Notes under the pieces: generated by a model
Seen by the model: the letters and a program-made list of their open reading frames with translations, nothing else
Told to the model about the DNA's origin: nothing
The model's database searches: none
Source of the DNA: Methylocaldum sp. 14B
GTDB taxonomy: Bacteria; Pseudomonadota; Gammaproteobacteria; Methylococcales; Methylococcaceae
Assembly: GCF_002005105.1 (NCBI RefSeq)
Contig: NZ_MSCV01000001.1
Location: 230,261-294,260 of the forward strand
Direction: 5' to 3'
Length of the DNA stretch: 64,000 nucleotides
Program-made: the position numbers and the translations under genes
In this document: piece after piece, positions 36,981 through 46,548 of the stretch
How the letters are laid out: each line of letters begins with the position of its first letter
Position numbering within the stretch: the first letter of the stretch is position 1

Positions 36981-38017
36981 CAAACCACCCCGGCTCTCAG
37001 CAAATCGTGCATATTGAGTGCGCCGATCAGCCTGTTCTCCTCGTCGACGACCAAGAGAGCGCTGATCCGCTTTTCCTCCATGATGCGTACCGATTCCGCG
37101 GCTAACAGTTCGGCCGAAACTTTGGTGCAATATTGTGTCATGGCTTCATTGATCGGCGTGGTGTGAATATCGCCGGCCTTTTCGAACAATCGCCGGAGGT
37201 CGCCGTCGGTAAAAATTCCGAGCACTCGATAGTCGCTATCGACGATAGCGGTCATTCCGAGCTTTTTCGCCGTCATTTCCAGAACCGCGTCGCGTACCAG
37301 GGCCGTTTCCGGCACCGCCGGAATTTCCGGGCCGGTGTGCATGACGTCCTGCACCCGGGTTAACAGTCGCCGTCCGAGACTCCCTCCCGGATGCGCGAAT
37401 GCAAAATCCTCCCGGGTGAATCCTCGCGCTTCCAACAATGCGACGGCCAAAGCATCTCCCATCGCCAGCGTCGCGGTCGTGCTCGATGTGGGGGCCAGAC
37501 CGAGCGGGCAGGCTTCTTCCTTTACGGATGTGTCGATATGCACCAGCGATTGCCTGGCCAGCGTGGATTTGGGGTTGCCCGTCATGCCGATCAAAGGAAC
37601 GTCGAGTCGTTTGATCAGGTGCAAGATGGCCAAAATCTCGGGGGTTTCCCCCGAATTCGACAAGGCCAGAACGACATCGTGCGCCGTGATCATGCCGAAA
37701 TCGCCATGGCTGGCTTCTCCGGGGTGCACGAAGAAGGCAGGCGTACCGGTACTCGCCAAAGTGGCGGCGATCTTGCCGCCGATGTGGCCGGATTTTCCCA
37801 TTCCGGTCACCGCGATCCGGCCCTTGCAGGCCAGTATGAGTTTGCAGGCCGCCGCGAAATGACCGTCGATGCGCCCCATCAAGGCGGCTACCGCCTCGGC
37901 CTCGGTCCGTACGACCTTGAGTCCGGCCCGGCACAGGCTGTCTTCATCGTAGGTCGTGGCGAGTGTGGTGCGCTGTAAGCTCGACGTCATGCGTGTGAAC
38001 TGCTCAAAATGAAGCAA
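36980..38017 (-). CDS. kdsD: Arabinose-5-phosphate isomerase
   Basis: KdsD makes D-arabinose 5-phosphate for Kdo synthesis. It has 345 residues as opened; ATG 37990 (MTSSLQRTT) is an alternative start. The SIS domain carries [20 protein letters not shown] near 70 and [11 protein letters not shown] and [12 protein letters not shown] near 105-125. Two CBS domains follow ([11 protein letters not shown] near 220 and [10 protein letters not shown] near 285, [15 protein letters not shown] at the end). It is the first gene of the Kdo-lpt-rpoN unit. Confidence 0.94.
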   Translation of the reverse strand: MLHFEQFTRMTSSLQRTTLATTYDEDSLCRAGLKVVRTEAEAVAALMGRIDGHFAAACKLILACKGRIAVTGMGKSGHIGGKIAATLASTGTPAFFVHPGEASHGDFGMITAHDVVLALSNSGETPEILAILHLIKRLDVPLIGMTGNPKSTLARQSLVHIDTSVKEEACPLGLAPTSSTTATLAMGDALAVALLEARGFTREDFAFAHPGGSLGRRLLTRVQDVMHTGPEIPAVPETALVRDAVLEMTAKKLGMTAIVDSDYRVLGIFTDGDLRRLFEKAGDIHTTPINEAMTQYCTKVSAELLAAESVRIMEEKRISALLVVDEENRLIGALNMHDLLRAGVV

Positions 38018-38108
38018 TTATGCCATGAATATTGCATACCGATTTCGGGTTTTCCAAGAGCCTGGATATTCGCGATGGGAATGGAGGCATTTGGTGCCGC
38101 AAAAGCGG

Positions 38109-38516
38109 TCACTCCCGGGTGACAAACGCGAGCTTGGTAATGCCTGCCTTGTGAGCGACGGCCATGGCTTCCGCGACCCGACCGTAGGGAACGGCGGTGT
38201 CGGCCTGGAACTGCACGATCAGTTCCGGATCGGCCTGTTGCAGATCGCGCAGAAGCTGCTCCATGGCTTCCAGCGGTTGCGGCTGATCGTTCAAGGTGAT
38301 CTGACCCTGGGCGTCGATGGCGATGGTGGCGAGGTGCTTGTCGGGGGCGGGGTCGGTTTTTTCGGTCTTCGGCAAATCGACTTTCACCGCCTGGGTCAGC
38401 AGCGGTGCGGTGACGATGAACACGACCAGCAATACCAGCATGACGTCGACCAGCGGCGTCACGTTGATTTCGCTCATGGCCTCCCGATCGGAAGACGAAT
38501 CGGTTTTGAATCCCAT
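38109..38516 (-). CDS. exbD: Biopolymer transport protein ExbD
   Basis: This 135-residue protein has one helix (about 22-42, PLVDVMLVLLVVFIVTAPLL) containing the functional aspartate of the ExbD/TolR family, and a periplasmic domain of about 90 residues. With ExbB it converts proton flow into motion of TonB. It starts two bases after the exbB stop. Neighbouring tonB shows that it serves TonB and not the Tol system. Confidence 0.93.
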   Translation of the reverse strand: MGFKTDSSSDREAMSEINVTPLVDVMLVLLVVFIVTAPLLTQAVKVDLPKTEKTDPAPDKHLATIAIDAQGQITLNDQPQPLEAMEQLLRDLQQADPELIVQFQADTAVPYGRVAEAMAVAHKAGITKLAFVTRE

Positions 38517-38518
38517 GG

Positions 38519-39181
38519 TTACTCGCTCCCGTCGGCTTTAAGGCCTGTCTTCACGGCGAGATTAAGGAAATCGGTGGCAAAATATTCGAGGTCCGCTTCG
38601 CATAGCTTGATGCGTCTCAAAAAGAAATTGTAAGCCAATACCGCCGGAATGGCCGCTGCGATGCCGATCGCCGTGGCGACCAGTGCTTCGCCGATCGGGC
38701 CGGCGACCACATCCAGGCTGGCCGATTTGGCCTCGCCGATGTCCTGCAAAGCGTGCATGATGCCCCATACCGTGCCGAACAGCCCGACGAAGGGCGACGT
38801 GCTGCCGATGCTGGCCAACATGGACAGCCCTTGTTCCAGATCCTTGCGTTCTCGGCTGATCTGTTGGCGCAGGGACCGTTCCAGAATCGACTCGATGTCG
38901 CCGCTCCACTCGAGCATGCGCGAGGTTTTGCTGCGCATGTCCTTGAGAACGCCGAATCCTGCTCCTGCGATGCGGCCCAAGGCACTCGCCGAATGTTCCA
39001 GACCCGAGGCAGTGGCGAGATCCGGCGCCGCCCAGAAGTCTTTGCTGTAGCCGCGATTTCGCTGGCCGATATTCCAGAGCGTCCAGCTCTTGAAAAAGAT
39101 GATGCTCCAAGTAATGACGGAAAATCCGATCAGCACCCCTAAGGTGATCTGAACGATATCGGTAGAAGAGATCTGAATCAT
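38519..39181 (-). CDS. exbB: Biopolymer transport protein ExbB
   Basis: This 220-residue MotA/TolQ/ExbB family proton channel has three membrane segments: the first at about 11-32, and the pair near 135-160 (PFVGLFGTVWGIMHALQDIG) and 170-195 (EALVATAIGIAAAIPAVLAYN). It lies between tonB and exbD with gaps of 13 and 2 bases, so the three are one operon. Confidence 0.93.
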   Translation of the reverse strand: MIQISSTDIVQITLGVLIGFSVITWSIIFFKSWTLWNIGQRNRGYSKDFWAAPDLATASGLEHSASALGRIAGAGFGVLKDMRSKTSRMLEWSGDIESILERSLRQQISRERKDLEQGLSMLASIGSTSPFVGLFGTVWGIMHALQDIGEAKSASLDVVAGPIGEALVATAIGIAAAIPAVLAYNFFLRRIKLCEADLEYFATDFLNLAVKTGLKADGSE

Positions 39182-39194
39182 GCGATAGCCTTTT

Positions 39195-39902
39195 TCATCG
39201 TTTTAGTTTGTATTCAATCGGGACGATAACCCAACTGACCACGGCCCGGTCGCCCCTGCGCGCGGGGATAAAGCGCCAGTTCTTGACCTGATCCACGGTC
39301 GCGTCGTCCAGAATCTCGTGGCCGCTGCTGCCTTCGATTTTGATCTCGCCCGCCGAGCCGTTCGGCATGACTTGAACGCGCAAGGTGACCTTGCCTTCCC
39401 AGCGTCTTTCCAACGCGACACGTGGGTAACGCGTCGGCGGATTGTTCAGGCCCGGCGCCTTGTAAGAGGCTTCGACGAATGGCGCAGGGGCTGGTGCGGC
39501 CGGCTTGCCCTGGGTCGACGCGGTCGGGACAGTGGCCGGCGCGCTGGGCGTCGGAGTTTCAGAGGGCTCGGGTGCCGGTGTCGGCCGAGCCACCGGTTTA
39601 GGCTTGGGCTTGGGTTTAGGTTTGTCCGGTTTTTTCGGTGCGGGTTTTTCCGGTTTGGGCTCGGGTTTGGGCGGCGGCTGTTGTACCTGCGGTTGGGGCG
39701 GCTCGGGACTGGCTTCGGGCTGTGCCGCGACAAGCGAGACTTCCAGCAGTTGCGGTGGAGTTTCCGCCGGTTCCCGGTCTACCGGGGCGGCGAGCCAGGC
39801 GGCCCAAACCGCGGCATGCAGTGCCGCTGCGGCAGCGATCGAGAAAGCGGTCTCCAGCCACGAGCGACATCCTTGCTTGGTGTCGGCGGACATCGAAGTC
39901 AT
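39195..39902 (-). CDS. tonB: Energy transducer TonB
   Basis: This encodes about 235 residues from ATG 39902; the frame opens at TTG 39947 but the extra 15 residues look unconserved. A membrane anchor (FSIAAAAALHAAVWAAWLA) is followed by a periplasm-spanning Pro/Lys/Glu-rich stretch of about 60 residues (KPEPKPEKPAPKKP). The C-terminal TonB domain (YPRVALERRWEGKVTLRVQV to the end, with FIPARRGDRAVVSWVIVPIEY) contacts TonB boxes of outer-membrane receptors. Confidence 0.92.
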   Translation of the reverse strand: MTSMSADTKQGCRSWLETAFSIAAAAALHAAVWAAWLAAPVDREPAETPPQLLEVSLVAAQPEASPEPPQPQVQQPPPKPEPKPEKPAPKKPDKPKPKPKPKPVARPTPAPEPSETPTPSAPATVPTASTQGKPAAPAPAPFVEASYKAPGLNNPPTRYPRVALERRWEGKVTLRVQVMPNGSAGEIKIEGSSGHEILDDATVDQVKNWRFIPARRGDRAVVSWVIVPIEYKLKR

Positions 39903-39955
39903 ATACAGATGTGCGAGTGATGGTTCGGTAGAAATTGGAGGGTACAACTCAAATT

Positions 39956-39974
39956 GAGAATAATAACGAGAATT
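39956..39974. promoter_or_regulatory. Possible Fur box upstream of tonB-exbB-exbD
   Basis: GAGAATAATAACGAGAATT matches the 19-bp Fur consensus at 12 positions by eye, and lies about 54 bases before the tonB start. Iron control of a tonB operon would be expected. The match is only moderate and the DNA here is AT-rich, so chance is possible. Confidence 0.3.
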
Positions 39975-40481
39975 TTTACTGTGTAAGCATTTTACATACG
40001 GATTTTAATCCCAAACGTCTAAATACCGGTGCTATGACCATCTATTCTTAGCAAATATCGGTCCATATCAAGTTGAGTGGAGCGCTGCTCGCCAAATCTA
40101 GGCTGTCGGTACAAATGAGCTCATCGCGCATGTCCGATTGTGTGATATGACGCAATCCGGATATCCCATCTTGGGTTTCACGGAGACTCCGTTCCTGGAC
40201 AGCATCGTGTTGTGGCGGCGTATTTTATAGATCGTTGAAAATAAATGCTAAATGAAAATTGCTCATGTTCGTTTCCGGTGGGGAAGAGCGATTTGGCGGA
40301 AAGCGATATCGGTATTTGACACATCGAGGTGTGGCATATCACGCAGTTCTTGCCTGTTGGCAGCGTGCATGGCCGCTGTGGACCGGATGGTTGCTGACGA
40401 AAAGGAGTGGCACGAATTTTCCTATTAAAAGGCTCGGTCTTAATAAAAGAAAAAATAAATATGAAGATGCAGGAGGATGTA
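39975..40481. other. Divergent spacer between tonB and the TonB-dependent receptor gene
   Basis: About 500 bases contain no gene that I can support; the open frames on both strands lack sites and continue into the receptor gene in a wrong frame. It probably holds the receptor promoter and leader. I looked for a cobalamin riboswitch and saw no B12-box sequence. An AGGAGG at 40471-40476 sits before the receptor start. Confidence 0.5.
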
Positions 40482-42752
40482 TTGATATCGCCATTTCGTG
40501 TTGGGATGGCGGTTTTCAGTCTGAATTTATTGTTTTCCGGATTCGCTGTCGCCGATCATACCGAAGAACATCGTTTGCAGACGATCGAAGTGACGGCCCC
40601 CGAAGAAACCGGGGAATCGCTGACAACGCCCAGCGCGGAAACGGCCAAGTACAAGCTTTCCCAGGTTCCGGGCGCAACCACCTTCATCCATTCCGAAGAG
40701 TACCGCAGCCGCCCGACGCCGGGTGGCGTGGCCGATGTCCTGAGTTATTCGCCGGGTGTTTTTTCTCAAAGCCGATACGGCAATTCCGAAACCCGTATTC
40801 TGGTGCGCGGCGCCGGAACTTCGCTGACTTTCGGTTCGGCGGGGCTGCGCTATCTGCGCGACGGCCTGCCGCTCACCGGAACCGACGGCTTTACCAATCC
40901 GGAGCTTCTGGAGCCGATGAACGCGCTTTACACCGAGGTTTATCGCGGCTCCAACGCCCTGCAATACGGTTCGGCCTTCTTGGGCGGTGCGGTGAACTTC
41001 GTCTCGCGCAACGGCCGCAATACGCCGGGCATTCATACGACCTTCGTCACCGGTTCGCACGATTACTACCGTCCCCAACTGATGGTCGGCGGCGTGCTGA
41101 ACGAGGATCTGGATTATTTCGTTTCTTATACCGGGACCTACAACAATAGTTTCCGGGACCATAGCGAAGAGGATATTTCCAGGGGCTACGCCAATTTCGG
41201 TTACCGCTGGAACGAGGATCAGGAAACCCGCGTGCATCTGTTCGCCAGCAAGAACCAGCTGCAGCTGCCGGGGTCTCTTTCGTTCGAGCAGTATTATGAT
41301 GACCCTTACCAAGCCCAGAATGGTCTATCGCCGGGATCGTTCTTCAATAAATTCGAAACCCTCGACGTTCAACGTAACCTCGAGACGCTGCGCGGCGATG
41401 TCCGGCATACCATCAAGTTCACGCCAGATGACGTGCTGACGGTGGGGGCTTGGTACGAAAATCGTCGGCTGTGGCACCCCTTATCGCCTTTTAATTCTTT
41501 CAACCGAAACTCGCCTTGCCGGGGAACGCCGGATTCGGAGGGCATCGTGACGATCAATAATCCCGCGTGCGGCGGTCTTCTGATCGACTACGGCAATTTG
41601 GCGGGCTCGTTCAACCGCAACCGGCAGCAGGACGCCGGCCTCAGTTGGCGTTTCACTCACGACGGATCGCTGTTCGGTTCGCGTAACAGCTTCGTGCTGG
41701 GCGGCTTCTTCGGCTGGGGCAAGTCCTACGGCACGGTGGACAACACCCTGCCGGGCGCGGAGATCGGCACCAAGCTGAATAACGCCAAGAGCGAGGCCTT
41801 CAACATCGAAATCTTCGGGGAAGATCGTTTCGCATTGACCTCCAGCCTGGATCTCGTGGTGGGCGGTCAATTCATTCATGCCAAGCGGCGCAGCCTGACC
41901 GATTTCTTCGTGCCCACGTCACAGATCGGCAACGCCTTCGAGACGGATGCGTCTCGCTGGTACACCGCCTTCAGTCCCAAGGTCGGGCTGCTTTGGCAGG
42001 CGACCGAGAAGCAACAGTTCTTCGCCAATTTCAGCCGCAGTTACGAGCCGCCGACCAATACCCAATTGGCGTTCCGGGATCCGCGGTTGAATCAGACAAG
42101 CAGCGAATCTGCTCTTGATGCGCAGGAGGGGACGACGATCGAAGTGGGGACCCGCGGCGAGGCAGGCGTCTTCAATTGGGACCTCGCCGTCTACCACTCT
42201 TGGATCAACAACGAGATTCTCTCCACGCTGCTGCCCGGTCAGACTCAGACGAGCACCAATAATGCCGACAAGACCACACATACGGGCGTCGAAGTCGGTA
42301 CGGGCGCTCTCATTCCTTTGGATTTGATGGGGGATGATCTGCTGCGCGTGCGATTGACCTATACCTACCAGCGATTCCTGTACGACAACGATTCCGCCTA
42401 CGGCGACAATTACATTCCGGGGGCGCCCAATCATTTCGGCGGCGCGGAAGCCGTGTACGAACATCCCTCCGGTTTCTACATCGGCCCGAATATCCGCATG
42501 ACCAGCAATTATTACGTGGACTACGCCAACACCCTCAAGGCGCCTGCTTATACCTTGTTTGGCGCCCGTGCCGGCTATAAGAATACGTTCAATAAACTCG
42601 GCTATCACGTGTTTGTCGAAGGACGTAACCTCACGGACGAAAAATGGGTCGCCAGCACGAGCGTGGCTGATAGGGCAACTCGGAGCGGGACCGCTATCCT
42701 GAATCCCGGTTTCGACCGCACGATCTTCGGGGGCATCTCGATAGATTACTGA
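40482..42752 (+). CDS. TonB-dependent outer membrane receptor
   Basis: This encodes about 756 residues from TTG 40482, selected because AGGAGG at 40471-40476 is ideally placed; ATG 40461 is the alternative. The signal peptide ends FSGFAVADH. A possible TonB box is QTIEVTAPEE. The plug has VPGATTFIHSEEYRSRPTPG, ILVRGAG, LRYLRDGLPLTGTDGFTNPE and VYRGSNALQYGSAFLGGAVN. The barrel ends in a terminal aromatic (SIDY). Plug and end features recall the FecA/YncD branch. The ligand is unknown; a ferric or copper chelate or PQQ-like compound are all possible. tonB-exbB-exbD lie next to it. Confidence 0.88.
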   Translation: MISPFRVGMAVFSLNLLFSGFAVADHTEEHRLQTIEVTAPEETGESLTTPSAETAKYKLSQVPGATTFIHSEEYRSRPTPGGVADVLSYSPGVFSQSRYGNSETRILVRGAGTSLTFGSAGLRYLRDGLPLTGTDGFTNPELLEPMNALYTEVYRGSNALQYGSAFLGGAVNFVSRNGRNTPGIHTTFVTGSHDYYRPQLMVGGVLNEDLDYFVSYTGTYNNSFRDHSEEDISRGYANFGYRWNEDQETRVHLFASKNQLQLPGSLSFEQYYDDPYQAQNGLSPGSFFNKFETLDVQRNLETLRGDVRHTIKFTPDDVLTVGAWYENRRLWHPLSPFNSFNRNSPCRGTPDSEGIVTINNPACGGLLIDYGNLAGSFNRNRQQDAGLSWRFTHDGSLFGSRNSFVLGGFFGWGKSYGTVDNTLPGAEIGTKLNNAKSEAFNIEIFGEDRFALTSSLDLVVGGQFIHAKRRSLTDFFVPTSQIGNAFETDASRWYTAFSPKVGLLWQATEKQQFFANFSRSYEPPTNTQLAFRDPRLNQTSSESALDAQEGTTIEVGTRGEAGVFNWDLAVYHSWINNEILSTLLPGQTQTSTNNADKTTHTGVEVGTGALIPLDLMGDDLLRVRLTYTYQRFLYDNDSAYGDNYIPGAPNHFGGAEAVYEHPSGFYIGPNIRMTSNYYVDYANTLKAPAYTLFGARAGYKNTFNKLGYHVFVEGRNLTDEKWVASTSVADRATRSGTAILNPGFDRTIFGGISIDY

Positions 42753-42896
42753 TTGCTTGGCAACCAGCGGCGGAGGAGGCCCTGCTTCTCGCCCGCCGTT
42801 TTTCCACCCGAGGTCCCTCCAGGGCGCCTAGCCCGACATGGATTTCTCGGTTATTTTCCGTTTGAGGTTGTGTTAACCCGGAAAAGGTGAAGATTG

Positions 42897-44138
42897 ATGA
42901 ATGTGTTTTGCAGATTGGTCGGCTTGCCGGCGTTGGCCCTGGTCAGCCAATTCGTCTGGGCCGGGCACGGGAGCGCCCCGTCCTCCTCTCAACCCGCTTA
43001 TTGCAAGGATTCGGCGGCCGCTCCGACACCAAAATGCGCGCGGACGCCCAGCGTGGTATTCGATGCCGACGGTCGGTTATGGCTTTCATGGGTCCAGCAA
43101 GGGCGAATCTATGTTCAGTCCTCGAAGGATGGCGGCAAGACCTTGAGCAAGCCGGTGGCGGTCAATCGCGAGCCGGAAAACGTTTTGGCTCACGGCGAGA
43201 GCCGACCTAAGATCGCGATCGGCCCAAAAGGCGAGATTTATCTCACCTGGACGCAAGGTTTGGAAAAACGTTTCAGCAGCTATATCCGCTTCGCCCGCTC
43301 CGTGGATGGCGGCAAGACGTTCTCCAAGCCGGTCACGGTTAACGACAACCTGGACATCATCGGCCATTCTTTCGACAGTCTGGCGATCAGCCGCGACGGC
43401 AAGATCTTCATTGCCTGGCTGGACGCGAGGGATGTCGAAGCCGCGAAGGCCAAGAACCAGCCGTATAACGGTTCTTCTCTCTATTACACCTGGTCCGACG
43501 ACGGCGGCAAGAGCTTTAAGCCGAATGTCAAGGCGGCCGATTACACCTGTCAGTGCTGCCGGCTGCAGGCCGCCATCGACATCGACGGCTTGCCGCTCAT
43601 CGTCTGGCGCAACGTCTATCCCGAGAATATCCGCGACCATGCGCTGCTCAAATTCGCCGATTGGGACAAGCCGGGCCGGCCGGTTCGGGTGACGCATGAA
43701 AACTGGCACATAGAAGGTTGTCCCCACCACGGGCCAGGGCTGTCGATCGCCAGGGATGGACGCTATCACTTGACCTGGTATAGCGCCGCGCCCGACGCGA
43801 CGGGTTTGTTTTATGCCTATTCCGACGATGTCGGCTCGCACTTTACCCAACCGATCAAGTTCGGGAATCCGGCGGCCATGCCGGCCCATCCGCACGTCTT
43901 GAGCGTGGGGCGGCGGGTGGATTTGGTTTGGCTGGAGTTCGACGGCAAGAACAATCAGCTCAAGACCATGCGCTCGACCGACGGCGGAGCGAATTGGACC
44001 GAACCGCGCGTTCTGGCCGAAACCGAAAGCGGGGCTGACAACCCCTTCCTGCACGCCAACGGCGACCGGGTTTATGTTTCCTGGGCTACGGAAAAGGACG
44101 GGCTCAAGGTGATTGCGCTCGATGGGGCCGGCCGCTAA
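42897..44138 (+). CDS. Secreted BNR/Asp-box beta-propeller protein with Cys-x-Cys-Cys motif
   Basis: This encodes 413 residues from ATG 42897 (AAGGTG upstream) with a signal peptide of about 22 residues ending FVWAGHG. Four Asp boxes (SKDGGKTLS, SVDGGKTFS, SDDGGKSF and STDGGANW) mark a sialidase-type propeller. Sialidase catalytic residues are not evident, so the automatic label exo-alpha-sialidase would be misleading. Two features look like a metal site: YTCQCCRLQ near residue 218 and IEGCPHHGPG near 278. It follows the receptor by 144 bases and probably acts with it. Confidence 0.75.
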   Translation: MNVFCRLVGLPALALVSQFVWAGHGSAPSSSQPAYCKDSAAAPTPKCARTPSVVFDADGRLWLSWVQQGRIYVQSSKDGGKTLSKPVAVNREPENVLAHGESRPKIAIGPKGEIYLTWTQGLEKRFSSYIRFARSVDGGKTFSKPVTVNDNLDIIGHSFDSLAISRDGKIFIAWLDARDVEAAKAKNQPYNGSSLYYTWSDDGGKSFKPNVKAADYTCQCCRLQAAIDIDGLPLIVWRNVYPENIRDHALLKFADWDKPGRPVRVTHENWHIEGCPHHGPGLSIARDGRYHLTWYSAAPDATGLFYAYSDDVGSHFTQPIKFGNPAAMPAHPHVLSVGRRVDLVWLEFDGKNNQLKTMRSTDGGANWTEPRVLAETESGADNPFLHANGDRVYVSWATEKDGLKVIALDGAGR

Positions 44139-44235
44139 AACATTTTCATACCTGCTGTACGGGTACTCGCGAGTGCGGTTGGGCCAATGGGGTCGTCGGC
44201 AAAGGATTGCCGACCTACAAATGCTCTACCCATCA
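44136..44235. repeat. Left part of the composite repeat plus GTAGGTCGG unit
   Basis: TAAAACATTTTCAT at 44136 resembles the terminal repeat at 7357, followed by TACCTGCTGTACGGGTACTC as in that copy. A GTAGGTCGG unit (reverse) lies at 44195-44218. The element begins at the stop codon of the BNR gene, and its right end is missing. Confidence 0.65.
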
Positions 44236-44271
44236 TCTACGAATCTTTTGATGCGTCATGGCAACCGGGAT

Positions 44272-44348
44272 TTCGTAGGATGGGTTAGGCGCACGCCGAT
44301 ATAAGTTGGCCGTCGATTAATGCGCTGCGAGTGCGCCGTAACCCATCA
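44272..44348. repeat. Imperfect inverted repeat between BNR and PepSY genes
   Basis: GTAGGATGGGTTAGGCGCAC near 44275 faces GTGCGCCGTAACCCATC near 44331-44347. It could act as a terminator-like hairpin for the two convergent genes, but no T-run follows. Confidence 0.5.
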
Positions 44349-44380
44349 AAGCGACGTGCCAAGGGAGTCCTCGTCGAACC

Positions 44381-45661
44381 TCAATCCAGATAGCGCCGCT
44401 TGCCCCATTGGGCGAGGCGCATCAATCGCACCAGAGCCCACCCTGCCAAGATGCGGACAAAGCGGAGAAGGTCCGCCGACTGGCGCAAAAAAGCGCTCCA
44501 GGCGCGTTCCAGCTTAGGCCGAAGTGTCGAAAGATCGATCTCCCTATCCGCGATCGAACCGCGCCGGTGCAGCCAGTGCAATAGGCCGGTTACATAAAGC
44601 ACGAGCGGCATCAGGCCGACACAGAACCAGACGAAGCGGCCCGTCGCGCCGAAAGCCTCGCCGGTGTGCCAGGGCCATATTCGGCTGATGAAAGTCTGCC
44701 CGCCGGTGAAAGTGCTGGGGTTGCGCGCCTCGCGAATCTGCCCGCTCCAGCGGTCGACCCAGACCAGGGTGGCCGGGTGCTTGATGTTCGCGTCTCCAGG
44801 GCGGCGCAAATTGATGCGGTAGGTGCCGTTTTCCCCGGCCGGCGTCGCGACGCGCTTCACCTCGGCGTGCGGAAACAGCCCCCGCGCGACCAAAACCGCT
44901 TCGGCCAGGCCGACGGGACGGCCATTGGGAGCGGCCGTACTCACGATTTCCGGACCCTCGTCGCCGTGGCCCATATCCGAGGCTCCCAGCATCGTTTCCA
45001 GCAGGCTCGGATAAGCCAGATGAAATCCGGTGAAAGCCAGCAACAGCAGGACAACGGCACTGGAGAGGCCGAGCGTGCGGTGCAGGTCGAAAGCGAGTCG
45101 TGCCAGGCCGGCGTCGTGCCGGATTGCGAAGCTTTGAAGGAGCCGGCTGAATCCCGGCCACCAGAGATAGAGACCGGTGCTCGCCGAAACGATCAGCAAC
45201 AGCCCCAGGATGCCGACGGCGTTCCACCCGAACCGTCCGAAGTGCAGTTGGGTATGGAGATCATAAATCCAGGTTGCCGCCGTACGGCCCCAGAATCGGC
45301 TGGCTACGACTTCGGCCGTGTACGGGTTCACCGAGACCATGAGCGGCGCATAGAACTCGCCCAAAGTCTCGAAGGGTCTCTCGTGCCAGACGGTGATCAT
45401 GCCGTTGCGGGAGCGCGGCATTTCCAGTACCCACGCGCCATATCGATCAGGATGCGCCTCCCGCACCGCCGCCATGATGCGGTCCAAGGGGAGGTATTCC
45501 CCTTTCGGCTCATCGACCGTCAGCCGAGGATTGAGAAGTTCGTCCAGTTCCTCGCGATAGACGCTGAGACTTCCGCTGAGCCCCAGCAGGACGAATAGAA
45601 AACCGCCGCCCAGCGCGAGATAAAGATGGATCTTGAGCCAGGCAGTTCGTGCGAAATTCAC
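44381..45661 (-). CDS. PepSY-associated transmembrane protein
   Basis: This 426-residue inner-membrane protein starts with a helix at about 10-33 (LYLALGGGFLFVLLGLSGS) and has a periplasmic PepSY region, DLHTQLHFGRFGWNAVGILG with a conserved histidine near 137, further helices near 150, 200 and 350, and IWPWHTGEAFG near 333. Relatives include putative siderophore or ferric reductases encoded beside TonB receptors, as here. The histidines could hold heme. Its ATG overlaps the stop of the dehydrogenase gene (ATGA). Confidence 0.82.
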   Translation of the reverse strand: MNFARTAWLKIHLYLALGGGFLFVLLGLSGSLSVYREELDELLNPRLTVDEPKGEYLPLDRIMAAVREAHPDRYGAWVLEMPRSRNGMITVWHERPFETLGEFYAPLMVSVNPYTAEVVASRFWGRTAATWIYDLHTQLHFGRFGWNAVGILGLLLIVSASTGLYLWWPGFSRLLQSFAIRHDAGLARLAFDLHRTLGLSSAVVLLLLAFTGFHLAYPSLLETMLGASDMGHGDEGPEIVSTAAPNGRPVGLAEAVLVARGLFPHAEVKRVATPAGENGTYRINLRRPGDANIKHPATLVWVDRWSGQIREARNPSTFTGGQTFISRIWPWHTGEAFGATGRFVWFCVGLMPLVLYVTGLLHWLHRRGSIADREIDLSTLRPKLERAWSAFLRQSADLLRFVRILAGWALVRLMRLAQWGKRRYLD

Positions 45662-46542
45662 GGCGATGGCCGCTTGAGACGATAGAGGGCCGAGATATCC
45701 TCGTCGCCGTGGCCGTCCGCGATGAGCTTGGCGTAATCGGTCATGGCCATTTCGGTGACCGGGAGCTTGAGCCCCAGCTTGTCCGCCATGCCCTTGCAGA
45801 TTTTCAGATCCTTTTGGTGCAGAGCGAGCTTGAAGCCGGGTTTGAAGATGCCCTGAGTCATGGTCGGTCCGCGCTTTTCCAGAAACCAGTTTCCGGCCGC
45901 GCCGCCGGAAACGACGTCGATGACCTTGCGCATGTCGAGTCCCAGCGCCGCTCCGAATGCCATGGCTTCGGTCACGGCCTCGTTGATGCCGGCCGCCATG
46001 GTCTGGTTCACCGCCTTGGCCGCCTGGCCGGCACCCACGTCGCCCATGTGAACGATCCGGCTGCCCATGGTTTCCAGTACCGGCAGAACTCGCTCCAAGG
46101 TCTCGAGCTTGCCGCCGGCCATGATTGCCAGGGTCCCGTTCTTCGCGCCTTCGACGCCGCCGGTCACCGGAGCGTCGAGAAAATCCGCGCCCTTGCTTTC
46201 AACCAGCCTGGCGGCTTCTCGCGCGGTATCGCTGCTCACAGTGGACATGTCGATCACCACTGTGTGCGGGCGCAGCGCCGGTAACATGCCGTGTATCACC
46301 TCCAGCACGTCGGCATCGGCCGAGACGCAAATTAGAGTCACGTCGACGTGCGAGGCGAGCAGGGCGGGCGAGACGGCGCACTGTACGCCCAGTTCTTGAG
46401 AAAGCGTTATCGCGCTGGCTTCGGTGCGGTTCCAGACGGAAGCCAAATAACGGCCCTTGGCCACGTTTCGCGCCATGTGAGTGCCCATCGCGCCGAGACC
46501 GATGAAGCCCGCCTTAATGTCCTTTTTGCCTTCGGTGTTCAA
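45658..46542 (-). CDS. NAD(P)-dependent beta-hydroxyacid dehydrogenase
   Basis: This 294-residue protein is of the 3-hydroxyisobutyrate/tartronate semialdehyde reductase family. The dinucleotide site is GFIGLGAMGTHMARNVAKG near 13-31, the substrate motif DAPVTGGVEGAKNGTLAIM near 123-141, and the catalytic lysine in GQAAKAVNQTM near 172. The true substrate cannot be told; glyoxylate or succinic semialdehyde reductase activity is possible in this family. It begins six bases after speA and overlaps the PepSY gene. Confidence 0.86.
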   Translation of the reverse strand: MNTEGKKDIKAGFIGLGAMGTHMARNVAKGRYLASVWNRTEASAITLSQELGVQCAVSPALLASHVDVTLICVSADADVLEVIHGMLPALRPHTVVIDMSTVSSDTAREAARLVESKGADFLDAPVTGGVEGAKNGTLAIMAGGKLETLERVLPVLETMGSRIVHMGDVGAGQAAKAVNQTMAAGINEAVTEAMAFGAALGLDMRKVIDVVSGGAAGNWFLEKRGPTMTQGIFKPGFKLALHQKDLKICKGMADKLGLKLPVTEMAMTDYAKLIADGHGDEDISALYRLKRPSP

Positions 46543-46548
46543 TGCCGT

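Noticed and set aside
39975..40481. Cobalamin riboswitch before the TonB receptor
   Set aside because: No B12-box-like sequence is visible, and the receptor does not resemble BtuB.
40482..42752. Methanobactin receptor (MbnT) identity
   Set aside because: Nothing in the sequence ties it to that family and no methanobactin biosynthesis gene is nearby; ligand left open.
42897..44138. True sialidase activity for the BNR protein
   Set aside because: Asp boxes alone only indicate a propeller; the arginine triad and Tyr/Glu pair of sialidases are not evident, and the context is metal uptake.
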